Assembly: GCA_024227135.1 (NCBI GenBank)
Contig: JAAELC010000208.1
Location: 1 to 46,347 of the forward strand
From: Gammaproteobacteria bacterium
GTDB lineage: Bacteria > Pseudomonadota > Gammaproteobacteria > Chromatiales > Chromatiaceae
Length of the DNA: 46,347 nucleotides
Reading direction: 5' to 3'
Made by a program: the position numbers and the translations under genes. How positions within the stretch are numbered: the stretch's first letter is position 1; each line of letters opens with the position of its first letter. The notes beneath the pieces were generated by a model, which did not search any database, had not been told where the DNA came from, and was given only the letters and a program-made list of their open reading frames with translations. Below, in pieces: positions 37,938 to 46,215 of this stretch.

Positions 37938-38534
37938 TCAGCGTATGAGCACATAGGGGGTCGTCCGTATTTCGTTTCTGCTGGAGACAAGGTCAGGATC
38001 GTTTTCGTATACCTCTATTGACGGGCGGGTTTTGTCCAGTTTGATCTTAAACATGCGAAGGTGACTGATGACGCTGTACCAGGCCAGTTCCAGGAAGTCA
38101 TAGCTGCCTTCCACCGTCACTTTGAAATGCCGCCCACCGCCTAGTTGCTTGGGAATAAAACCCGCCGGCGAGGTATTCTCTTCTACGGGTATCGCCATAT
38201 CGCATTCAAAGTGCATCATCTTGGGGTCCGCTTTGTGGTAAGCGGTAAAAGGGGCTCCCTGGAAGGGTATGCCTTGCTGCCGGCAATGAGCCTTTAGTTT
38301 TTCGAACCCGGATTTCATTGCGCCAACCATCTCAGTGATGCCGCCTTTAAACGGAATGCTGAGCACGAACCGCTCATCGAAATGGACTTCACCATCGAAG
38401 CGGATGACGGGGCGGTCTGCCTGGGCGTCGAGCAGGCCGCGCAGCATGAGCAAGCCGAGATCGTAGTCTTTGCCAATCATTCCCTGCATGTGTTTGGTCA
38501 TGAAGCGGAATAGAAACGGCATTTTCCCCACCAT
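37938..38534 (-). CDS. GyrI-like ligand-binding protein with truncated SRPBCC N-terminus
   Basis: Protein of about 198 aa. The C-terminal part (about 40-198) looks like a GyrI/AraC-effector-binding domain (EVHFDERFVLSIPFKGGITEM; AHCRQQGIPFQGAPFTAYH; ECDMAIPV). The first 35 residues, GKMPFLFRFMTKHMQGMIGKDYDLGLLMLR, match only the last helix of an SRPBCC/START-like domain, which is normally a complete domain in front of the GyrI-like part. The N-terminal domain therefore appears deleted. The ATG at 38534 has AGGAG ahead of it; the open frame extends to 38600. It follows the Grx-TrxR gene and is in the same frame as it, separated by a single TGA at 38618-38616. Function unknown; it may be decaying. 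Confidence 0.65.
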   Translation of the reverse strand: MVGKMPFLFRFMTKHMQGMIGKDYDLGLLMLRGLLDAQADRPVIRFDGEVHFDERFVLSIPFKGGITEMVGAMKSGFEKLKAHCRQQGIPFQGAPFTAYHKADPKMMHFECDMAIPVEENTSPAGFIPKQLGGGRHFKVTVEGSYDFLELAWYSVISHLRMFKIKLDKTRPSIEVYENDPDLVSSRNEIRTTPYVLIR

Positions 38535-38615
38535 GCACCAGCAGACTCCTGACAGGGGGGCGATGCCGGGGCTGCCCGTAACCCAGGCCCAAAGCAGCAT
38601 GGCGCTTTGCGGGGG

Positions 38616-39800
38616 TCAGCCCTGGTGCACCAGATATCCAAAGGCTGCCAATGCCGCCTTTGCGCCTTCGGCAGCGGCAATGATCACCTGTTTCTCGGTA
38701 CCGTCGTTGACATCCCCAGCAGCAAAAACTCCCCGCAAGCCTGTTTCCAGCCTTCGGTCCACATGAATTTCTCCCCGGGTATTGGTCTCCAGCACATCGA
38801 GTGCATACTCTGAGCTTGCGGCAAGGCCAACCTCAATGAATACACCGTCAACATCCAGTTGATGGGTTTCGCTGCTGTCACGGTTTCTCAGGCTCAATCC
38901 GGTGACCTTCGCTTCACCCTGTATTTCCAGAGGTTCGTACCCCTGTAATATCTCTACGCCGGATGCATTCACTTTATCGTGAAGAATCAGGTCTCCTGAC
39001 CATTTACCGCGGGACACCAGCGTGACGTGGGAAGCGATTGCCTGCATCTCGATGGCGGCCTCCAGTGCGGAATTGCCGCCTCCGATGATGGCAATGCGTT
39101 TGTTTTTGAACAAGGGGCCGTCGCAGGTGGCGCAGTAGACGACCCCTTTTCCGGCGAGTGTCTTTTCACCTGGGATGTCGAGCTTTCGCTTTTCCGCTCC
39201 GCTGGCCAGTATCAGGGTACGTCCATGAATGGACTTACCCGATGCGGTCGTTATGACACGGCAGCGTCCCTCCAGCGTCAAACCCACTGCCTGTTCACCA
39301 ATCAGTTTGGTGATCTGGTAGCGGTCGGTGTGTTCCTCGAACTGGGCGACCAGGCCAGGACCGGTGATCGAATTCATGCCCGGATAGTTCTCGATTTCTG
39401 CGGTCGTACCCATCTGGCCGCCGATATCCATGCTGACAATCGCCACCTTGAGATTCTTACGTGCGGCATAAAGTGCTGCCGACAAACCAGCCGGGCCTGC
39501 ACCAACGATCAGCACGTCGTAGATATCCTTAAGCGCCTTTGCGGAATCGATGCCCAGCAGCCGGTCCAGTTCACCCGTCGCATTCAGGCCAGCCAGATCG
39601 TCATACCCGCCGATAGAGCGGTCGTCTATGAAGATCTGTGGGACGGTCTGCCGCTTCGAACGCTCCAGCATTTCCTGCTCCAGCGCTTCGTCATGTGTGG
39701 TGTCGATTTCCTGGTAGTCGAGTTTTTTAGACTTGAGCAGTGCCTTTGCTTTGTTGCAATAGGGACACCAAGCCTTTGAATAGACTTCAATCTTTGCCAT
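38616..39800 (-). CDS. Glutaredoxin-thioredoxin reductase fusion
   Basis: Single 394-aa protein joining two redox domains. Residues 1-85 are a glutaredoxin (VYSKAWCPYCNKAKALL with the CPYC site, TVPQIFIDD with the cis-proline, GGYDDLAGL). Residues 92-394 are a low-molecular-weight NADPH thioredoxin reductase: FAD loop VGAGPAGLSAALYAAR, GGQMGTTAEIENYPG, active site CATC (about 226-229, YCATCDGPLF), NADPH loop IGGGNSALEAA and the FAD-binding end GVFAAGDVNDGTEKQ. Electrons could pass from NADPH via FAD and CATC directly to the attached CPYC site. The layout parallels animal thioredoxin-glutathione reductase but is built on the bacterial reductase. The IS630 transposase starts upstream in the opposite direction. 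Confidence 0.93.
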   Translation of the reverse strand: MAKIEVYSKAWCPYCNKAKALLKSKKLDYQEIDTTHDEALEQEMLERSKRQTVPQIFIDDRSIGGYDDLAGLNATGELDRLLGIDSAKALKDIYDVLIVGAGPAGLSAALYAARKNLKVAIVSMDIGGQMGTTAEIENYPGMNSITGPGLVAQFEEHTDRYQITKLIGEQAVGLTLEGRCRVITTASGKSIHGRTLILASGAEKRKLDIPGEKTLAGKGVVYCATCDGPLFKNKRIAIIGGGNSALEAAIEMQAIASHVTLVSRGKWSGDLILHDKVNASGVEILQGYEPLEIQGEAKVTGLSLRNRDSSETHQLDVDGVFIEVGLAASSEYALDVLETNTRGEIHVDRRLETGLRGVFAAGDVNDGTEKQVIIAAAEGAKAALAAFGYLVHQG

Positions 39801-39909
39801 TTTTTACCTCGATAGTGTGACGCTTTGTTCATGGATAACACCTTAAGACCGTCAAATCTATCAGATTATTTCCATGACAGCGTATTGTTCGATGCGTAAC
39901 GGATAGCAA

Positions 39910-41042
39910 ATCAACCCTGCAAGCAACGCGGCAAAACAATAGAGTGCAATACTGACTGTATTCACATAGAATGCGGTGATGGATAAAGAAGACGCACGAA
40001 AGCTCTCACCCGAGACACAGGAACAATTACGCAAGCAAGCGATCCGGCTGAAAAAGCAGGGCAAGAAGTATGTTGAGATAGCCGAGATTGTTGGTGTTCA
40101 TAGAAACACCATATCCAACTGGTGGAAGACCTATGAAAAGGAAGGTCCCAAGGGGCTGAAATCGAAGCAGCGTGGTTTTGAAAAAGGCCAATGGAGAACA
40201 CTCGAAGCCTCACAGGAACTTGAGATTCAAGGTTTGATGATGGAGCAGACACCAGACCAGTTTAAGTTGGTATTTGCGTTGTGGACCCGCCAGGCGGTGC
40301 AGGAGCTTATAAGAATTCGCTTTAAAATCCGTATGCCGATTCGTACGGTAGGTGAATACCTGAAGCGTTGGGGGTTTACGCCACAAAAGCCGTTGAAGCG
40401 AGCGTATGAGCAATGCCCGGCAGAGGTACAGCGATGGCTGGATGAGGAGTATCCCTCGATTGCAGAACGAGCCAAGCGAGAGGGGGCCGTGATCCACTGG
40501 GGTGATGAGACCGGAGTGAGAAGCGACTGCCAGCATGGAAGAGGTTACTCTCCAGAGGGCAAACCACCGGTGATTCGATTTTCGGCAAAGCGAACTTCCA
40601 TCAACATGATCTCATCGATCACCAACCAAGGTAAGGTTCGATTCATGATTTACAAGGACAGCATGAATGGGAAGATGTTTATTAAATTTATTAAGCAGTT
40701 GATAAAGGATGCAGACAAGAAAATCTTTCTTGTATTGGACAATATGCGGGTAGCACATGCGCGCGTGGTCAAGGCCTGGTTAAAAGACTACACGGAGCAA
40801 ATCGAACTGTTTTTTCTACCGGCCTATTCTCCAGAGCTAGATCCTGATGAGTATTTGAATGGCGATCTTAAAGCAGGGGTTCACTCGCGTTTACCCGCTC
40901 GCGATACAGATGGCCTGAATAAAAAGGTGCGCTCCCATATGAAGAAGTTGCAGAGGTCACCAGAAAGAGTGAAACGCTATTTCAAGCATCCAAAGATTTC
41001 CTATGCTGCGTAGAGCGCACTGCATAGTATTGCCGGGTTAAT
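39910..41042. mobile_element. IS630-family insertion sequence (ends tentative)
   Basis: A complete IS630-type transposase gene lies between imperfect inverted repeats: ATCAACCCTGCAA (39910-39922) and TTGCCGGGTTAAT (41030-41042), which match at 11 of 13 positions when one is reverse-complemented. The region is visibly more AT-rich than its surroundings. TA, the usual IS630 target, occurs near both ends, but no clean duplication was fixed, so the exact borders are uncertain by a few tens of bases. Confidence 0.55.
39979..41013 (+). CDS. IS630-family transposase
   Basis: DDE transposase of about 344 aa in one frame. The N-terminal helix-turn-helix pair has GKKYVEIAEIVGVHRNTISNWW (about 31-52) and a winged-helix region around RTVGEYLKRWGF. 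The catalytic triad is in HWGDETGV, LVLDNMRVAHA and FFLPAYSPELDPDEYLNGDLK. All residues look intact, so the element may be active. The start is ATG at 39979, with a GTG directly upstream as an alternative. It is inserted between the Grx-TrxR gene and the upstream region of the large secreted protein, without breaking a recognisable gene. Confidence 0.93.
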   Translation: MDKEDARKLSPETQEQLRKQAIRLKKQGKKYVEIAEIVGVHRNTISNWWKTYEKEGPKGLKSKQRGFEKGQWRTLEASQELEIQGLMMEQTPDQFKLVFALWTRQAVQELIRIRFKIRMPIRTVGEYLKRWGFTPQKPLKRAYEQCPAEVQRWLDEEYPSIAERAKREGAVIHWGDETGVRSDCQHGRGYSPEGKPPVIRFSAKRTSINMISSITNQGKVRFMIYKDSMNGKMFIKFIKQLIKDADKKIFLVLDNMRVAHARVVKAWLKDYTEQIELFFLPAYSPELDPDEYLNGDLKAGVHSRLPARDTDGLNKKVRSHMKKLQRSPERVKRYFKHPKISYAA

Positions 41043-41401
41043 AGAGATAGGCTTTGTATTGGGCACGCCGGGGAGAATTCGGTGATATATCAGGTGGTGC
41101 TGGTCCCGAATAGTCGTTACCGACAGGGTATCTGGAGTTAAGGGCCTCGGAAATTATGTATCGTCCCATAATGTGCAGGATATCAGCTCAGATTCAAGGC
41201 GCAGATGAAAGCGCATATCATCGATTGTGCAACTGAATCTGCAACGCAGACAACGTCCATGGATGGACTAGATTCACGCGAGGCAGGATGCCGGTAGTGA
41301 TAGCTGAGGTGAGAGACCGGCAGGATGGGATGATTCATTTTTTCCGCGGCCCTAACCCTGGCGGTGTACCTGCAGATACTTACAATTGCTGGAACATGGT
41401 T
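41014..41401. other. Region upstream of the secreted protein gene
   Basis: 388 bp including the right end of the IS630 element. At 41256-41269, GTCCATGGATGGAC is an interrupted palindrome followed by TAGATTCACGCG, an extragenic-repeat look-alike. No strong promoter or ribosome binding site was seen. Confidence 0.35.
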
Positions 41402-44400
41402 ATGCATCATTTCAAAGGGTTATTTTATTCCATCGTGTTGCTCCTGGGCCTGGGGGTGGGAAACCTGGAGGCATCCGATTTTTCAGGAGACTGGCGGGGT
41501 TCCTGGTTCAGCGGCTTCTCAGGATACGGGGCATTTTCTGCCAGTCTTGATCAGACGGGTACCAGTCTCAACGGAATGCTCAGTCTGAGCAGTACGGCCT
41601 GTGAGAGTCTTGCGGATACAATCGACCTGCCATTGACCGGGGTGGTGTCTGCAAACAGCGCTTCGTTCGATGCAGTTTATACGTGCCAGCATGATGGTTC
41701 TTATAACGAACTCAGATATACCCAGGGCGAATTGTCGGGGGATACCCTGTCGGGTAACTATACCGTTATTTCCAACGGCCGGTTTTTCGATGCAGGAACA
41801 TTTCAAGGGAGCCGGGAGAGCTCCGGACCCTGCTCTGGATTCGCCGGCGACTGGAACGGTTCCTGGCTTGAGACCTCATGCGATGGCGTTGAGTATTCGG
41901 GCAGTTGGACCGGGCGGGTTGGTGGTTCCTGTAACTTCAGCGGGACCGATAACTGGGATTTCGCGACCGGGACGATAGATCCGACGACAAAAATTCTGAC
42001 GGCCACCGGTGTAAGTTCGGATGGTTGCGGCGCTGTTTCCCTGACGGGCACTCTTACCGACATGTCGGCAACCGGAGACTACAGTTACAGCTTGGGTGGG
42101 AGCGGCAGCTTTACCGGTAACCGGGTAGCTGATGATTGTGAATCAGACCCCGGAACCGGCTGCACTCTGAGCCCGGGGGATTCGGTGCCCGGGAATATCG
42201 AGTCGGGAGGCGACATGGATTGGTTCAAGGTTCAATTGATCGCCGGCCGGAGTTACCTGATCGATCTTGAAGGGGCATTCGCGGGTCAGGGGACTTTGAT
42301 CAGTCCTTACCTGTCTGGCATCTACGACAACAACGGAGCGCTGTTGCCGGAAACGGCCGGGACCAATATCAGCAATGATTCCCATGGCGTGTTCATGCCG
42401 GAGGCTTCCGGCAGCTACTTTCTCGTTGCAGGAGCCTACGGGCTTTCCACCGGGACCTATCAACTCACTGTAAGAGCCAATACTCCCCCTGCTGTGGTTT
42501 CCGTTTTTCCTCCGGACGGTACCCCCGGTGTTGCTGTCGATTCAGGGATTACTATCCAGTTCGATCGCAGTATGGAGACAGTTCAGTGCCAGGACAGTAT
42601 CGAGCTGGAAGACAGCTATGATAGTGAGTTTGATCCCGATGGGCTGACTGTCACCTGGTCCGACAGCGTTCATGCCGACGACACGATGACGATTCTGCCG
42701 AATACCCCGTTGAGGCACAGCATGGGCTACATCCTGGAGTTTGGCGGGGGCTGCAGGGATCTCCAGGGCAGACCCTTGAATGGCTATTGGGAGGACATGG
42801 AAACAAGGTTTTCCACTGCAGGTGCTGCGGGGGATACTTCGACACCCAGACTGGTCTCCACCTGGCCCTATGAAGGACAGGTTGGGGGCAGTATCGCCCA
42901 TATCTTTGCACTGTTCGACAAGCCGCTCGATCCCGCAACAGTAACAGGCAGCACGGTGGCCTTCACCGGTCCTGGGGATCCGGGCTACCGTGTGAAGCTC
43001 GAGGGAGGCAATCTGTTGGTAATTACGCCCGATACACCACTGCCCCCGGAAACCCGGTTCACCGTGTCGTTGACCACCGGGCTGGCCGATGCTGAAGGTC
43101 ATGGGATGGAGAAGCCACGATCCTGGAGTTTCAACACCGGCACAGGGGATACCGCTGCCCCGGTCGTCACTCAGGTTTATCCTTTGAACAACTCGGTCAT
43201 CACACCCTGGAACGAAGTACGGGTCTACTTCTCCGAAAACATGGATGCTTCCACCATCAATGAGGACACGGTAACGGTGATCGACGAAACAACGGGCACA
43301 CCGATAGCGGTTCACCTGTACAAATCCTGGGTCGGAGGCCCCCATGGGGATGGTGCACGGGCTGGTTTCGAGATCAAACCGCTGTTCGAAGCGGGGGGAC
43401 AATGGATCGTCGGCCACAATTATCGAGTGGAACTGGGAAGCACCATCAGTGATCAGGTGGGCAATTCCCTGGGTGCACCTTTTTCGAGTCGCTTTTCGGT
43501 AATGAATACCTGGGAAACCCCTCCATCCATCTGGGATGACGACGCCTATGCCAAGCGCCTGCCGGATGGGAAAACACAACTCTATCTTTCGGTTGATGCG
43601 GCGTCTAACACGAACTGGAGTGACTCGTCACAACTGCTGGATGTGGACGTCTCGGATCTGACCCAGTCAGGATTGCTCTGGAATGATCTTCAATCGGAAC
43701 CTGATGACAATGACTTCGTTTATAAAACCCAGGAAAACATGGATGAAGCGTTAGTTACGGGGTACCACGAGATCAGTATCAGCGTCGCGGAGAGTGGGGT
43801 TGGCGGCAATGGGTTGAGCCGGACCTTCGGATGGGGGTTTTACGTATTCAATTCCTCGCCCACGTTGACCGGGCCAGCCAATGGGGCAACCGTGTCCCAA
43901 ATGCCGACCCTGCAGTTCGACACCAGCGGTGTTGAAGGTGCTGCCATCTACACCCTTGTCGTCATCGATTCTGAAACGGGAAAGCCGGTATTCCAGCAGT
44001 ATCTGATCGCCGATGGACGCACCAGCTATGAGGTTGCCGTTCCGGAATCGAGAGCACTGGAACCCGGCAAGAGTTATCTGTGGGTCGTGATCGCCCAGGA
44101 CAACTTTTACTGGCACATGGGGGAGGCATGGAGCGAGATCGGTATCTTCTCCACCGGCGCAGGTTCCAACCCTGCGGATCTCTCCATTCAAACCGCAGGC
44201 AGCCCGGATCCCTGGATTGGTGGCCAGGAGATACTCTATACCACACTTGTGCAAAATATCGGTCCCGGTACTGCCCCCGGGACCCTTGTTTCGGGTTCAA
44301 TACCATCTGAGCTTGAGTTTCTGTCTGCGACTCCGGATCAAGGTGACTGCACATGGGATAGCAGCAGTCGTATCCTTACCTGCTCATTGGGTGAGATAGC

Positions 44401-44749
44401 GAGTGGCAGTGGGGTGGAAATCAGGGTTGCATTGGATACACCGACCGCTTCCATGTCATTGACCCACACCGTCACTGTCAGCTCGAGTGGGATCGACCCG
44501 GTCCCGCAAAACAACACGGCCGCGGTGGTGACAGCGATAAAGGATCCGACCGACTACGATGACGACGGAATGAGTAATGACTGGGAGAGCAGGTTCAATC
44601 TGAACCCATGGGACGGGAGTGACGCGGGGAACGACCCGGATCGGGATGGAAAAACCAACAAGGAGGAGCATGACCTGGGCAGGAATCCGAAAATCAGCGA
44701 GCCGGCTATGGTTCTCACTGTCATTAATTCGATGCTGCTGGATAGATAA
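41402..44749 (+). CDS. Large secreted multidomain protein (Ig-like, PPC, DUF11 and calcium-binding repeats)
   Basis: Exported protein of about 1115 aa of unknown function. A Sec signal peptide (MHHFKGLFYSIVLLLGLGVGNLEA) is followed by two related beta-rich modules (FSGDWRGSW... and FAGDWNGSW..., each ending GxFxGxR). A pre-peptidase C-like domain (about 245-355, DMDWFKVQL) follows, then three SbsA/Big_5-like Ig domains (VVSVFPPDG, LVSTWPYEG, VTQVYPLNN; about 360-700) and further beta domains. A DUF11 domain (about 920-1045, NIGPGTAPG) precedes a thrombospondin-3-like calcium segment (DYDDDGMSNDWE, DPDRDGKTNKEE). No anchor or catalytic motif is visible, so a surface or adhesion-like scaffold is the best guess. 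ATG codons at 41396 and 41402 are both possible; the ribosome binding site is weak. Confidence 0.82.
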   Translation: MHHFKGLFYSIVLLLGLGVGNLEASDFSGDWRGSWFSGFSGYGAFSASLDQTGTSLNGMLSLSSTACESLADTIDLPLTGVVSANSASFDAVYTCQHDGSYNELRYTQGELSGDTLSGNYTVISNGRFFDAGTFQGSRESSGPCSGFAGDWNGSWLETSCDGVEYSGSWTGRVGGSCNFSGTDNWDFATGTIDPTTKILTATGVSSDGCGAVSLTGTLTDMSATGDYSYSLGGSGSFTGNRVADDCESDPGTGCTLSPGDSVPGNIESGGDMDWFKVQLIAGRSYLIDLEGAFAGQGTLISPYLSGIYDNNGALLPETAGTNISNDSHGVFMPEASGSYFLVAGAYGLSTGTYQLTVRANTPPAVVSVFPPDGTPGVAVDSGITIQFDRSMETVQCQDSIELEDSYDSEFDPDGLTVTWSDSVHADDTMTILPNTPLRHSMGYILEFGGGCRDLQGRPLNGYWEDMETRFSTAGAAGDTSTPRLVSTWPYEGQVGGSIAHIFALFDKPLDPATVTGSTVAFTGPGDPGYRVKLEGGNLLVITPDTPLPPETRFTVSLTTGLADAEGHGMEKPRSWSFNTGTGDTAAPVVTQVYPLNNSVITPWNEVRVYFSENMDASTINEDTVTVIDETTGTPIAVHLYKSWVGGPHGDGARAGFEIKPLFEAGGQWIVGHNYRVELGSTISDQVGNSLGAPFSSRFSVMNTWETPPSIWDDDAYAKRLPDGKTQLYLSVDAASNTNWSDSSQLLDVDVSDLTQSGLLWNDLQSEPDDNDFVYKTQENMDEALVTGYHEISISVAESGVGGNGLSRTFGWGFYVFNSSPTLTGPANGATVSQMPTLQFDTSGVEGAAIYTLVVIDSETGKPVFQQYLIADGRTSYEVAVPESRALEPGKSYLWVVIAQDNFYWHMGEAWSEIGIFSTGAGSNPADLSIQTAGSPDPWIGGQEILYTTLVQNIGPGTAPGTLVSGSIPSELEFLSATPDQGDCTWDSSSRILTCSLGEIASGSGVEIRVALDTPTASMSLTHTVTVSSSGIDPVPQNNTAAVVTAIKDPTDYDDDGMSNDWESRFNLNPWDGSDAGNDPDRDGKTNKEEHDLGRNPKISEPAMVLTVINSMLLDR

Positions 44750-44769
44750 CAGGCGGCTGGCAGGAACAG

Positions 44770-44805
44770 TGCCCAGGGGTGGCGCTCAGGTACCCCCCCT
44801 GGGCA
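44770..44805. terminator. Hairpin between convergent secreted-protein and DAHP synthase genes
   Basis: TGCCCAGGGG (44770-44779) and CCCCTGGGCA (44796-44805) form a perfect 10-bp GC-rich stem with a 16-nt loop in the 112-bp convergent gap. No T tract follows, but it is well placed to end both transcripts. Confidence 0.6.
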
Positions 44806-44861
44806 GGGGATGGGGTACTGACGTGGGATCCGGGGCACTGACTTCGTCAGGTCTGCATGCC

Positions 44862-46208
44862 TTACACTCCCGCCTTACGCACGATGGCCATCGCCATCTC
44901 CAGGGCCTGCTCGTAGTTGAGGCGGGGATCGACCTGGGTTCGGTAGGCACGTTCCAGGCCTGTTTCATCCAGTCCCCGTGCACCACCTATACACTCGGTG
45001 ACGTCGTCTCCGGTCAACTCGAAATGAACTCCGCCCAGCACACTGCCTTCCTGCTGATGAATGTCGAATGACTGTTGCAGTTCCGACAGAATCTTTTCAA
45101 ATCGCCGGGTTTTATAGCCGCTGGCGGTGGCTTCGGTATTGCCGTGCATGGGGTCACAGACCCACAGTACCCGCCGGCCGCTGTTTTTGACCACCCGGAT
45201 CATCCGAGGCAGGTTTTCAGCGATTCGATCGGCCCCGAAGCGGTGGATAAATATCAGTTTTCCAGCTTCATTGGCCGGGTTGAGCAGCTCCTGCAGCTCC
45301 AGCAGTGTTTCATCCGACATACCGGGGCCTACCTTGACCCCCACCGGGTTGGCGATACCACGGAAGTACTCGATGTGTGCACCTCCTGTTGCGGCTGTTC
45401 TGAAACCGATCCAGGGGAGATGTGTCGAGAGGTTGAACATGCCCTCGGAGTGGGGCACTTTACGGGTCAATGCCTGCTCGTAGTGGAGATGCAGGCCTTC
45501 GTGGCTGGTAAAAAACTGTACCCGCTGCATTTCTGCATTGCCTGTGCCCCCCAGGGTCTCCATGAAGCGCAGCGAGCCAGACAGCTCCTTTACGACCCGT
45601 TGGTACTCTTCGGCCTGGGATGAGTGCTTGACGAACTCCAGGTCCCAGTTTTCCGGGTGGTGCAGGTCAGCGAAGCCACAGTCGGAAAGGGCGCGTATGA
45701 AATTCAACGTCATCGCCGCCCGGCCGTAACCCCGCAGCAGTCTCAATGGATCGGGTATCCGCTCACTGGCAGTGAATTCCTGGCCATTGATCAGGTCTCC
45801 CCGGTAGCTTGGCAGGGAAACACCGTTTTTGGTTTCGGTGTCTGCAGAGCGCGGTTTGGCATACTGTCCTGCAATACGACCTACCCGGATAACGGGTTTG
45901 CGCATGCCGTGGATCAGCAGCAGACTCATCTGCAGGAGGATCTTAAGTTTGTTGGTGATGACCGGAGACGAGCAGTCGCTGAAACTTTCGGCGCAGTCCC
46001 CGCCTTGAAGTAGAAACGCCTCGCCACGTTCCGCCGCTGCCAGCTGTTCTTTCAGAGCCTCGATTTCCCAGGAGGTAACCAGGGGCGGTAACTGCGCGAG
46101 CTGCTCCAGTGTTTCGTCGAGAGCCTCGGTCGAGGGGTAAGTGGCTTGCTGGGACACCGCCCGTTGTTGCCAGGAGGTAGGACTCCAGGGGAGAGATTTC
46201 GTTTTCAT
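44862..46208 (-). CDS. DAHP synthase, type II (plant-like)
   Basis: Second enzyme for the entry step of the shikimate pathway, of the unrelated-in-sequence type II class (448 aa, normal length). Signatures are FLLQGGDCAESFSDC with the metal Cys, RVGRIAGQYAKPRS, LRLLRGYGRAAMTLNFIRAL, WIGFRTAATGGAHIEYFRG, NPVGVKVGPGM, IHRFGADRI, VLWVCDPMHGNT and GVHFELTGDDVTEC. Metal and substrate residues are all present. The start ATG at 46208 has no clear ribosome binding site, because the 5' side is the CAAGTGG tandem repeat beginning 7 bp upstream. This class often differs in feedback control from type I or serves special aromatic pathways; which applies here is not visible. Confidence 0.96.
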   Translation of the reverse strand: MKTKSLPWSPTSWQQRAVSQQATYPSTEALDETLEQLAQLPPLVTSWEIEALKEQLAAAERGEAFLLQGGDCAESFSDCSSPVITNKLKILLQMSLLLIHGMRKPVIRVGRIAGQYAKPRSADTETKNGVSLPSYRGDLINGQEFTASERIPDPLRLLRGYGRAAMTLNFIRALSDCGFADLHHPENWDLEFVKHSSQAEEYQRVVKELSGSLRFMETLGGTGNAEMQRVQFFTSHEGLHLHYEQALTRKVPHSEGMFNLSTHLPWIGFRTAATGGAHIEYFRGIANPVGVKVGPGMSDETLLELQELLNPANEAGKLIFIHRFGADRIAENLPRMIRVVKNSGRRVLWVCDPMHGNTEATASGYKTRRFEKILSELQQSFDIHQQEGSVLGGVHFELTGDDVTECIGGARGLDETGLERAYRTQVDPRLNYEQALEMAMAIVRKAGV

Positions 46209-46215
46209 TGAATTT

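Noticed and set aside
42542-43579. 345-codon minus-strand open frame inside the secreted-protein gene
   Set aside because: Shadow frame; the plus-strand frame has clear domains and continuous coding.
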